NCBI RefSeq assembly: GCF_014648655.1
Contig: NZ_BMRN01000005.1
Span: 1-64,000 of the forward strand
DNA length: 64,000 bases
From: Streptomyces atratus
Lineage (GTDB): Bacteria > Actinomycetota > Actinomycetes > Streptomycetales > Streptomycetaceae
Reading direction: 5' to 3'
In this document: piece after piece, positions 9,440 through 18,420 of the stretch
How the letters are laid out: each line of letters begins with the position of its first letter
Numbering within the stretch: the stretch's first letter is position 1
Translations under genes and position numbers: made by a program
The notes under the pieces: model-generated
Database searches by the model: none
What the model saw: the letters and a program-made list of their open reading frames with translations, nothing else
Told to the model about the DNA's origin: nothing

Positions 9440-9514
9440 GGCCTCTCGTTCGGATCATGCCCGGCTCGCCTGCCCCGGTGCCTGATCCGGCCTGATCCGA
9501 ACGAAAGACCCTAG
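9436..9514. repeat. MITE-like imperfect inverted repeat with CTAG ends
   Basis: Two 22-bp arms (9436–9457 and 9493–9514) are reverse complements at 20 of 22 positions, separated by 35 bp. Both arms begin or end with CTAG followed by GGG/CCC. The left arm overlaps the stop codon of the hydroxyacid dehydrogenase gene. I recall similar TCGTTCGGATCA ends on some Streptomyces IS5-family elements, but could not check this. A terminator role is the alternative. Confidence 0.6.
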
Positions 9515-9560
9515 GGCTCAGAGAGCCCCAACCCCCGTACCGTTCAGGAGATTTCACTTC

Positions 9561-10409
9561 ATGCGACTGATGCGCATCGGCGAGCCGGGCCACGAGCGCC
9601 CGGTCCTCGTCTGCCCCGAGGGCCGTCACTACGACCTGTCCGGCATCACCGACGACATCGACGGCGCGTTCCTCGCCGCGCTCGCAGACAATCCGCATCT
9701 GGTGCCCGCCGAGCCGGTGCTCCCGGAGATCGACATCACCGGTCAGCGGATCGGTGCGCCCGTGGCCCGGCCCTCCGCGCTGCTCTGCATCGGCCAGAAC
9801 TACGCGGCGCACGCGGCGGAGTCGGGTGCCGAGCCGCCCGAGCAGCCGATCCTCTTCTACAAGTCGCCGAACACCGTCGTCGGCCCGTACGACAACGTCC
9901 TGATCCCGCGCGGCTCGAAGAAGACGGACTGGGAGGTGGAGCTGGCCGTCGTCATCGGCCGCCGCGCCTCCTACCTGGACTCCCCCGCCGACGCCGCCGC
10001 GCACATCGCGGGCTACGCCGTCAGCAACGACGTCTCCGAACGCGCCTTCCAGCTGGAGGAGTCGGGCGGTCAGTGGTCCAAGGGCAAGAGCTGCGCCACG
10101 TTCAACCCGCTGGGCCCGGTGCTGGTGACCGCCGACGAGGTCGGCGACCCGCAGCAACTGCGACTGCGCAGCTACGTCAACGGTGAGCCGCGGCAGGACT
10201 CCAGCACCGCGGACATGATCTTCAGCGTGGCACATCTGGTGCACCATCTGTCGCAGTACCTGGTGCTGGAGCCCGGTGACATCGTCAACACCGGTACCCC
10301 GCAGGGCGTGGCGCTGTCCGGCCGCTTCCCCTACCTGGGCCCGGACGACGTGATGGAGGTCGAGATCTCGGGCCTCGGCCGGCAGCGCAGCGTCTGCCGG
10401 CCCGCGTAA
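9561..10409 (+). CDS. Fumarylacetoacetate hydrolase (FAH) family protein
   Basis: A 282-residue protein with an AGGAG site 9 bp before the ATG. The FAH-fold signature is clear: YKSPNTVVGPYD, the metal-binding DWEVELAVVIG with paired glutamates, SNDVSERAFQ, and NTGTPQGVAL near the C terminus. Enzymes of this fold hydrolyse diketo acids, decarboxylate or dehydrate keto acids, and include 2,4-diketo-3-deoxy-sugar-acid hydrolases. As the last + strand gene of the operon it fits a terminal step giving small acids from a sugar acid. Its stop lies 17 bp from the convergent monooxygenase gene. Confidence 0.88.
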   Translation: MRLMRIGEPGHERPVLVCPEGRHYDLSGITDDIDGAFLAALADNPHLVPAEPVLPEIDITGQRIGAPVARPSALLCIGQNYAAHAAESGAEPPEQPILFYKSPNTVVGPYDNVLIPRGSKKTDWEVELAVVIGRRASYLDSPADAAAHIAGYAVSNDVSERAFQLEESGGQWSKGKSCATFNPLGPVLVTADEVGDPQQLRLRSYVNGEPRQDSSTADMIFSVAHLVHHLSQYLVLEPGDIVNTGTPQGVALSGRFPYLGPDDVMEVEISGLGRQRSVCRPA

Positions 10410-10426
10410 CGAGGCCGCAAGGCGTC

Positions 10427-12133
10427 TCAGTCCTCCGGGAGTTCGACCGGGGCGATGTCGTCGAAGACGTCGCCGGGGCCGGGGTTCGTCGCATCGGTCG
10501 CGCCGCCGAACCGGGTCATCACACCCCACACGGCGTTGAGCGCGGTCTGTACGGCGCCCTCGGCCCATCCGGCCGTCCAGGAGATGTCGTCGCCCGCGAG
10601 GAACAGACCCCGGCGGTCGGCGGGCAGCCGGTCCTGCATGAAGTGGGTGAACAGCCGCCGCTGGTAGCGGTAGTGGCCCGGAAGATTGGCCTTGAACGCC
10701 CCCATGAACCACGGCTCGTTCTCCCAGGAGACGGTCACCGGGTTGCCGATGATGTGCTTCCTGATGTCGACGTCCGGATAGATCTCGCCGAGCGATTTGA
10801 GCATGACGTCCATACGCTCGTTCGGGGAGAGCGGCAGCCACTTCAGACTGTCGTCGCACCAGGTGTACGAGAGACAGATGACGGCGGGCCGGTCGGGGCC
10901 GTCGTCCAGCAGGTACGTCCCCCGGGTCATCCGGTCGGTGAGCGTCATCGACATGGTGTCCCGCCCCGTCGGCACCCCCCTGTCGTCGACGGCCTTGTCC
11001 AGCCAGAACGGCCGGTCGACGGGCACGAAGAGCTTGGACGACTCCATGTAGTGGGTGCGCTCCATCGCCGTCCAGTGGTCGATCGGGAAGAGCGCGTCGT
11101 CGCAGTCGATCTTCGAGAGCAGCAGCCAGGACTGCCCGGTGAAGATCGCTGCGGGGTAGGTGCGTATGTCACCGGTGACGTCGGTGACGGTGATCCGGTT
11201 TCCGGCGGTGCGGTTCAGCCGGGTCACGGCGGGGCGCGGCTCGCCGTTGTGCAGCGATGACAGCGACGTGCCGAGCGGCCAGTGGACGATCTTCTGCGGT
11301 TCGCGGTCCCAGAGCCGCAGCGGGAGCTGCTGGCTGCCGCCGACGATGCCCCGGTGGTGGTCGTCCGCCTCGGTGTAGACGACGCGCAGGATCTCCAGGA
11401 TGGAGTTGGGGAAGTCGGTGTCCCAGCCGCCCGTGCCGAAGCCGACCTGGCCGAAGATCTCACGGTGCCGGAACGACTTGAAGGCGTCGGAGTCGCAGAG
11501 GAATCCGTAGAAGGTCTGGTTGTCGAGCTTCTGGACGAGCTTCGCCCAGATCTCCCGGATGCGGGGCACATCGCGTTCGCGCATCGCGCGGTTCATGTCG
11601 GAGAAGTCCGCGCCCTCGTCCAGACACCGGTTCCAGGCGTCCATCACATCGCGGTACACCTGCGGCAGATCGGCGATGGTCCGCGCGTAGTGCGACTCGC
11701 CCTTGAGGTCGACGACGGTCGACGGGGTGGCCGGGGAGAGCGGGTTGGGGAACGGCTTCGTCTCCAGGCCGACCAGGTCGATGTAGTGCTGGAGAGCGGT
11801 GGAGGACGGCGGGAAGCGCATCGCGCCCATCTCCGCGGTGAGTTCCGGATCGCAGCCGTCGAATCCGACAGTGCGCAGCCGGCCGCCGATCTCGTCCGCT
11901 TCGTAGACGACGGGCTTGAGCCCCATCTTCATCAGCTCGTACGCGGCGACGATGCCGGAGAGCCCGCCACCGATGACGGCGACCTCGGTGCCGTGCTCGG
12001 TCGCCGGTATCTGCCCGATCCCCGCGGGGTGTGCCAGGAAGTCGTCGTACGCATAGGGGAAGTCCGGCCCGAACATGGTGATCGGCTCAGCCGCGTCGGT
12101 GTGCTGGACGGCGTTGGGCACCGTGGACGTCAT
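10427..12133 (-). CDS. L-amino-acid 2-monooxygenase (DavB-like flavoprotein)
   Basis: A 568-residue flavin amine-oxidase-fold protein. The FAD-binding motif is EVAVIGGGLSGIVAAYEL, followed by VVYEADEIGGRLRT. C-terminal flavin contacts lie in FLAGDDISWTAGWAEGA. The N-terminal FGPDFPYAYDDFLAHP and the FGQVGFGTGGWDTDFPNS block closely resemble, from memory, Pseudomonas lysine 2-monooxygenase DavB. The family converts an L-amino acid to the amide with loss of CO2; lysine, arginine and tryptophan are known substrates. The downstream-acting amidase gene lies 48 bp upstream on the same strand, giving a two-step route amino acid → amide → acid. An AAGGAG site precedes the ATG. Lysine or arginine is more likely than tryptophan because the partner is nitrilase-type. 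Confidence 0.88.
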   Translation of the reverse strand: MTSTVPNAVQHTDAAEPITMFGPDFPYAYDDFLAHPAGIGQIPATEHGTEVAVIGGGLSGIVAAYELMKMGLKPVVYEADEIGGRLRTVGFDGCDPELTAEMGAMRFPPSSTALQHYIDLVGLETKPFPNPLSPATPSTVVDLKGESHYARTIADLPQVYRDVMDAWNRCLDEGADFSDMNRAMRERDVPRIREIWAKLVQKLDNQTFYGFLCDSDAFKSFRHREIFGQVGFGTGGWDTDFPNSILEILRVVYTEADDHHRGIVGGSQQLPLRLWDREPQKIVHWPLGTSLSSLHNGEPRPAVTRLNRTAGNRITVTDVTGDIRTYPAAIFTGQSWLLLSKIDCDDALFPIDHWTAMERTHYMESSKLFVPVDRPFWLDKAVDDRGVPTGRDTMSMTLTDRMTRGTYLLDDGPDRPAVICLSYTWCDDSLKWLPLSPNERMDVMLKSLGEIYPDVDIRKHIIGNPVTVSWENEPWFMGAFKANLPGHYRYQRRLFTHFMQDRLPADRRGLFLAGDDISWTAGWAEGAVQTALNAVWGVMTRFGGATDATNPGPGDVFDDIAPVELPED

Positions 12134-12181
12134 GGGGTACGGACTCCTTGCGCGAAAAAGGTGGAACGAGGGGTGGCAGGC

Positions 12182-12979
12182 TCAGACGAGGGAGCCGTAC
12201 AGACCGGGGCGGCGGTCGTTCAGATACGGGTTGGCGGCGCGCGACGCGCTCAGGAACTCGGGGTCGACCTCACCGATGACCAGTTCCTCCCCGCGTCCGG
12301 CGCGCGTGCGGACGGTGCCGTCCGGACCGGCCAGACAGCTCAGCCCGACGAACTCGAACTCGCCTTCCGGGCCGGTCCTGTTGACGTACGCCACGTACAT
12401 CTGGCTCTCGAATGCGCGCACCGGTACGACGGACTCGGCGACGAACTGGAAGGGGTGCATCTGCGCGGTGGGCACCAGCAGCAGATCAGTGCCCGCGAGT
12501 GCGTGCGAGCGGACGTTCTCCGGGAACTCGACGTCGTAGCAGATCATGATCCCGATGCGTACGCCGTCCAGCTCGGCCTGGACGACGGACTGCTCGCCCG
12601 GGGTGAACCACTCCTGCTCGAAGCAGCCGAACAGATGGGTCTTGCGGTAGTTCGCGAGCGCCGACCCGTCCGGCCCGATGAGCTGCGCGGCGTTGAAGAT
12701 CTGCTCACCCGCGCGCTCCGGGTAGCCGTAGAGGACCGCGAGCCCGTGCCGTGCGGCGATCTCGGCGACGGCCCGGGCACAAGGCCCGTCCGCCGGCTCG
12801 GCCAGCCGGGGCACGTCGGCCCCGATCGCGTACCCGGTCAGGAACAGCTCGGGACAGACGAGCAGCCGGACCCCGGCGTCCGCCGCCCGCCGTGCGGCTC
12901 CGTCGAGCACCTTGATGTTCTCGTCCACATGCCCGGGTCGTCCGGAGCTCTGGAGCAGGGCGGTACGCAACGGCGGCAT
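12182..12979 (-). CDS. Nitrilase-superfamily amidase (DavA-like)
   Basis: A 265-residue carbon–nitrogen hydrolase with the complete catalytic triad: Glu44 in VCPELFLTGY, Lys113 in YRKTHLFG and Cys147 in IMICYDVEFPEN. The sequence closely follows, from memory, Pseudomonas 5-aminopentanamidase DavA (YGYPER, ANYRKTHLFG, LVPTA). Expected reaction: hydrolysis of the amide made by the adjacent monooxygenase, such as 5-aminovaleramide or 4-guanidinobutyramide. The ATG was chosen because similarity starts there, although the frame stays open further upstream. It is the first gene of the pair; a promoter probably lies in the 289 bp before it, next to the Lrp-type regulator. Confidence 0.88.
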   Translation of the reverse strand: MPPLRTALLQSSGRPGHVDENIKVLDGAARRAADAGVRLLVCPELFLTGYAIGADVPRLAEPADGPCARAVAEIAARHGLAVLYGYPERAGEQIFNAAQLIGPDGSALANYRKTHLFGCFEQEWFTPGEQSVVQAELDGVRIGIMICYDVEFPENVRSHALAGTDLLLVPTAQMHPFQFVAESVVPVRAFESQMYVAYVNRTGPEGEFEFVGLSCLAGPDGTVRTRAGRGEELVIGEVDPEFLSASRAANPYLNDRRPGLYGSLV

Positions 12980-13059
12980 GGCTGACCTCGGGCGGTGCGG
13001 GCGGGGCGGGGACGTATTGACGGTACGGTCCGCCACTCGAACCGGACAAGGCGCGACCG

Positions 13060-13118
13060 TTGCGCGTGCACCGTCGATCCATTGCGCACCGACGGCCTGT
13101 GGCGGCGATTCATTGCGC
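13060..13118 (-). promoter_or_regulatory. Candidate operator region: three phased TTGCGC repeats
   Basis: TTGCGC occurs at 13060, 13082 and 13113, giving spacings of 22 and 31 bp, close to two and three helical turns. The repeats lie 80–140 bp upstream of the amidase start, between it and the Lrp/AsnC gene. Phased half-sites suit an Lrp-type octamer. This is inference; the motif is short and GC-rich. Confidence 0.3.
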
Positions 13119-13268
13119 CCGACGTCTTTGCAGGTCAAGCAGGTGACACAGGTCTCATCCCGACGCCTCGCCGAAGACCCGCAGCCCGGGCATCACCAGC
13201 CTGCCCCGCACCTGTCCGGCTCGTCCGGCGATTAAAAACAAGGCGGCCGCCCGACGCAGCCCGGCGCC

Positions 13269-13724
13269 CTACTCCGGCGACCCCGACGAGTACCGCCGCA
13301 GCAACGGCGACAGCACGAGCACGGACTTCGTCCGCTCCACATACGGCTCGCCCGCAATCCGCTCGAGCACCTGCTCGAAGTGGCGCATGTCCGCGGCGAA
13401 GACCTGCACGATCGCGTCGGCCTCCCCCGTCACCGTGGAGGCCGACGCGATCTCCGGGTACCGCGCAAGCCCCTGCTTGATCGCCTCCGGCGACGTGTTG
13501 CGGCTGCAGTAGATCTCGATGAACCCCTCGGTCTCCCATCCCAGCGCCGCCGGGTCCACCCGCACCGTGAAGCCGGTGATCGCGCCCTCGGCGCGCAGCC
13601 GGTCCACGCGGCGTTTCACGGCGGGCGCGGACAGGCCGATGAGCGCGCCGATGTCCGCGTAGGAACGCCGGGCGTCTTCGGCGAGGGCGTGGACGATGCG
13701 TTCGTCGAGGTCGTTCAGGCGCAC
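13269..13724 (-). CDS. Lrp/AsnC family transcriptional regulator
   Basis: A 151-residue regulator. The N-terminal helix-turn-helix is LNDLDERIVHALAEDAR followed by SYADIGALIGLSAPAVKRRV. A C-terminal RAM ligand-binding domain spans roughly residues 60–145 (ITGFTVRVDPAALGWE, SASTVTGEADAIVQVF). The GTG start was chosen because the domain begins there and the upstream extension would read through a strong palindrome. The Shine-Dalgarno sequence is weak. It lies upstream of the DavA/DavB-like pair on the same strand, so it probably senses the amino acid and controls that pair and perhaps the aldehyde dehydrogenase. Confidence 0.88.
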   Translation of the reverse strand: MRLNDLDERIVHALAEDARRSYADIGALIGLSAPAVKRRVDRLRAEGAITGFTVRVDPAALGWETEGFIEIYCSRNTSPEAIKQGLARYPEIASASTVTGEADAIVQVFAADMRHFEQVLERIAGEPYVERTKSVLVLSPLLRRYSSGSPE

Positions 13725-13747
13725 TTCGGGCGGTTCACTTCTCTGCG

Positions 13748-13793
13748 ATGGTCTGCTTCGGGGGCGGCAGGTGCCGCCCCCGAAGTAGACCAT
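13748..13793 (-). terminator. 46-bp near-perfect palindrome between aldehyde dehydrogenase and Lrp genes
   Basis: Two 22-bp arms pair with one mismatch around a 2-bp centre, with a core of CTTCGGGGGCGGCA. It starts 42 bp after the aldehyde dehydrogenase stop and is probably its terminator. It ends only 24 bp before the regulator start, so it may also act as an operator or leader hairpin. Confidence 0.7.
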
Positions 13794-13835
13794 GGCCCCG
13801 CCCCGCCGGGCGCGCTCACCGCATCGGGTGACCGG

Positions 13836-15293
13836 TCAGAACGGGAACTGCGAACGGCCGTGCTGCACCGAGATCCACTTCTGGGTGGTGAAGGCCTCGA
13901 CCATCGACTCGCCGTTCAGCCGGCCGAGGCCGGAGCTCTTCTCGCCGCCGAACGGGACGATGGGCTCGTCGTGGACCGTGCCGTCGTTGATGTGGATCAT
14001 GCCGGTGTGGATGCGCTGCCCGATCCGCACGCCGCGCTCGATGTTGCCGGTGTGCACCGCGCCACTCAGACCGTACGGAGTGTCGTTGGCGATCCGTACC
14101 GCCTCGTCCTCACCGTCGAACGGTACGAGGAGTGCGACCGGACCGAAGATCTCCTGGGACAGGACGGGGGAATCGGCGGCCAGACCGGTCAGCACGGACG
14201 GGCTCACCAGATTGCCCTCGGCGCTGCCGTGCAGCAGGGCCGTCGCGCCGGCCTCGACGGTCTGGTCGACGAGCGAGGAAATGGCCTCGGCCTGCGAGGA
14301 GTTGATCAGCGGCCCGATCTGGGTCTCCGGGTCGGCCGGGTCCCCCACCCGCAGCGAAGCGACCTTGGCGACGAACTTTTCGGTGAATTCCTTCTCCACC
14401 GAGCGGTCGACCAGGATCCGGTTCGCGGCCATGCAGACCTGGCCCTGGTGCACGTACCGGCTGAAGACGGCCGCGTCCACGGCGTAGTCCAGATCGGCGT
14501 CGTCGAGGACGATGAGCGCACTGTTGCCGCCGAGTTCGAGTACGGCGCGCTTGAGGTTCGCCGCGCAGACCGTGGCGACGTGCCGTCCCACCTTGTCCGA
14601 ACCGGTGAAGGAGATGACCTGCGGAACGGGGTGCTCCAGCAGTGCGTCACCGATCTCCGCGATGTCGGTGACCACGACGTTCAGGAGCCCGGCCGGCAGC
14701 CCCGCCTCCTCGAACACCTTCGCCACCAGCGTGCCGCCGCAGACCGGAGTGTTCTGGTGCGGCTTGAGCACCACGGCGTTGCCGAGCGCCAGGGCGGGGG
14801 CGACCGACTTCAGCGACAGCAGGAACGGGAAGTTGAAGGGGCTGATGACACCCACGACACCGACGGGCACCCGGTAGACGCGATTCTCCTTGCCCTCGGT
14901 CGGCGAGGGCAGTATCTGCCCGGAGGGCCGCAGTGCGAGCTGGATCGACTCCCGCAGGAACTCCTTGGCGAGATGCAGCTCGAAGGCCGCCTTCAGCCGG
15001 GTGCCGCCCAGTTCCGCGACGATCGCGTCGCTGATCTCGGGCTCGCGCTCCTCGACGACGCGCAGCGCCCGCTCCAGCACCAGCCGGCGGGCGTACGGGT
15101 TGGTGTCGCCCCACGCCCGCTGGGCGGCCTCGGCGGACCGGTACGCCTGGTCCACCTCGTCCGCCGTGGCGACCGTGATCGAGGCGAGCTTCTCCCCGTT
15201 GTACGGATTGAAGTCGATGATGTCCCAGGACCCCTTGCCCGGCCTCCACTCTCCGTCGATGTACTGATGGGCCAGGTCAGTGAAGAAGGACAT
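13836..15293 (-). CDS. Aldehyde dehydrogenase (benzaldehyde/vanillin dehydrogenase-like)
   Basis: A 485-residue NAD(P)-dependent aldehyde dehydrogenase of normal family length. Catalytic Glu253 is in LELGGNSA and nucleophile Cys287 in HQGQVCMAANR. The cofactor-binding SFTGSDKVGR and the SPFNFPF motif are intact. The overall pattern (GGTRLKAAFELHLAKEF, HINDGTVHDEP) is that of the vanillin/benzaldehyde group. It could act on aromatic aldehydes or on semialdehydes from amino-acid breakdown. A hairpin separates it from the Lrp gene, so it is probably a separate unit. An AAGGGA site precedes the ATG. Confidence 0.9.
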   Translation of the reverse strand: MSFFTDLAHQYIDGEWRPGKGSWDIIDFNPYNGEKLASITVATADEVDQAYRSAEAAQRAWGDTNPYARRLVLERALRVVEEREPEISDAIVAELGGTRLKAAFELHLAKEFLRESIQLALRPSGQILPSPTEGKENRVYRVPVGVVGVISPFNFPFLLSLKSVAPALALGNAVVLKPHQNTPVCGGTLVAKVFEEAGLPAGLLNVVVTDIAEIGDALLEHPVPQVISFTGSDKVGRHVATVCAANLKRAVLELGGNSALIVLDDADLDYAVDAAVFSRYVHQGQVCMAANRILVDRSVEKEFTEKFVAKVASLRVGDPADPETQIGPLINSSQAEAISSLVDQTVEAGATALLHGSAEGNLVSPSVLTGLAADSPVLSQEIFGPVALLVPFDGEDEAVRIANDTPYGLSGAVHTGNIERGVRIGQRIHTGMIHINDGTVHDEPIVPFGGEKSSGLGRLNGESMVEAFTTQKWISVQHGRSQFPF

Positions 15294-15435
15294 GAGATCC
15301 CTTACCGCAGAGAGGCAGGCAGCTGATTGCGCTTCATATTACTTGCGTTTCAATGGGGTTGGAGCGGTTCACCTTGATATCCGAGGGCCGGAATCCGACA
15401 TCCCTGAAGCCACGTGGGGACACCCGAAAACGCCG

Positions 15436-15470
15436 TTGCCCCTCACGGCACGAACGGTCGTGAGGGGCAA
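15436..15470 (-). terminator. Hairpin terminator downstream of guaB1-like gene
   Basis: A perfect 12-bp stem, TTGCCCCTCACG with its complement, around an 11-base loop, starting 22 bp beyond the gene's stop codon. No clear T-run, as is common in Streptomyces. Confidence 0.75.
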
Positions 15471-15491
15471 TGGTGTTGCGGGACTTCGGAA

Positions 15492-17093
<1,602 letters not shown>

Positions 17094-17213
17094 TTACCCG
17101 CACGGCATCCGAATCATTCGCGATCATCTTCCCTGGACCTGGTGACAAGGGGTCGGGTAGCTTCAAACCCGCAGGTCCCGTGGGTCACGACTACGCCCCG
17201 GAGGAACAGGCGG

Positions 17214-18281
17214 ATGGTCACAACTTCCGTCACACGTACGACCGGAGAGGATCACGACCCACTCGTGGAGAGCGAACTGCCGGACATCTACTGCCCGTTC
17301 CCCCAGCGGACGAGTCCGCACGTCGGGCACACCCGGATCCACCTCGGCAGCTGGATCCGCAACACCGGTCTGGTACACCGTGATTCAGCCAGGAAGCGCT
17401 TCGAGCAAGCGGACTTCGGAGCGTTCGTCGGCATGGTGTATCCGACCGCCGACAGCAAGAATCTCGACCTCGTCGCCGACTGGTTCGTATGGCTGTTTCT
17501 CGTCGACGACCAGCTCGACGACGGTCACCTGGGCCGCAGCCCGGAGCGGGTGCGGGACGTGGTCGCGGTGATGCGGTCCGTGATCGAGGGCACCGGTACC
17601 CTGCCGGCCGAGGGCCTTCCCGCCGCCGTGGTCGCCCTGGTCGACCTGTGGGAACGGACGACGCCGACCGCGGCCGCGCACTGGCGCACCCGGTTCGGCC
17701 GGCACCTCATCACGTACCTCACGACGGCCACCACCTGGGAGGCCGGGAACCGGGCCGCAGGGGTGGTGCCGTCCGAGGAGACGTACATCGCAAAGCGTCG
17801 CCACACCGGCGCGATACATGTCTGCATGGACCTGATAGAGATCGTGGCCGGGATCGAGGCTCCCGAGTCGATCCACAACGATTCCCGGTTCATCGCCGCG
17901 CTGGAAGCGTCGTGCAATGTCGTGTGCTGGGCCAACGACGTGTACTCGTACGAGAAGGAGCAGGTGCTCGGCGAGATCCACAATCTCGTCCATCTGGTCC
18001 GGCACCACCGCGGTTACGGCAAGCAGCAGGCTCTCGAACACGTCTGTGCGGAGATCGCCACGGAGACGGAGCGGTTCCTCACCGCCGAGGCCGAGCTGCT
18101 GGCCGCATACCCGCAGCTGTCCTGGATGCTCGTGCCGTACCTGGACGGGATGCGGAGCTGGATGCGCGGCAACCTGGACTGGTCACGGCAGACCCCCCGC
18201 TACAACCCGGCCGATGTGAGCCAGTACGAGGAGCCGGAAGAGTACCTGGAGGCAACGGTCCTGGGTGCGGCCCGGGACTGA
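17214..18281 (+). CDS. Class I terpene synthase (probable sesquiterpene cyclase)
   Basis: A 355-residue enzyme with all class I landmarks. The aspartate-rich metal motif is DDQLDD at residues 98–103. The second metal site is NDVYSYEKE at 241–249. A candidate pyrophosphate-sensor Arg195 lies 46 residues before the latter, and a C-terminal Arg-Tyr pair sits at 329–330. It should ionise a prenyl diphosphate, most likely farnesyl diphosphate, and cyclise it. It is not epi-isozizaene, pentalenene or caryolanol synthase as I remember those sequences, so the product is unknown. GGAGGA lies 8 bp before the ATG. It stands alone: no P450, prenyl synthase or methyltransferase is adjacent. Confidence 0.92.
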   Translation: MVTTSVTRTTGEDHDPLVESELPDIYCPFPQRTSPHVGHTRIHLGSWIRNTGLVHRDSARKRFEQADFGAFVGMVYPTADSKNLDLVADWFVWLFLVDDQLDDGHLGRSPERVRDVVAVMRSVIEGTGTLPAEGLPAAVVALVDLWERTTPTAAAHWRTRFGRHLITYLTTATTWEAGNRAAGVVPSEETYIAKRRHTGAIHVCMDLIEIVAGIEAPESIHNDSRFIAALEASCNVVCWANDVYSYEKEQVLGEIHNLVHLVRHHRGYGKQQALEHVCAEIATETERFLTAEAELLAAYPQLSWMLVPYLDGMRSWMRGNLDWSRQTPRYNPADVSQYEEPEEYLEATVLGAARD

Positions 18282-18309
18282 ACCACCGGACTCGTCGGTC
18301 AAGGCCCAC

Positions 18310-18350
18310 TCAATCGCCGGGCGGCACTATCAAGCCCGTCCGGCGGTTGA
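18310..18350. terminator. Bidirectional hairpin terminator between convergent genes
   Basis: TCAATCGCCGG and CCGGCGGTTGA pair over 11 bp with one wobble, around a 19-base spacer. It lies between the stops of the terpene synthase and the SorC-type regulator. Confidence 0.7.
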
Positions 18351-18420
18351 GGACGCAGCGGCCACCGGGCGGCCCCGGCAATGGTCACCGCGACCATCGC
18401 CGCCCGCCCCCGGCACCCGC

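Noticed and set aside
10427..12133. Tryptophan 2-monooxygenase (auxin synthesis) as the main call for the flavoprotein
   Set aside because: The partner amidase is nitrilase-type like DavA rather than an amidase-signature IaaH, and the sequence blocks look closer to lysine monooxygenase; kept only as an alternative.
13269..13793. Longer start for the Lrp/AsnC gene
   Set aside because: The extra 23 codons translate the 46-bp palindrome and do not match the family N terminus; the GTG at 13724 fits better.
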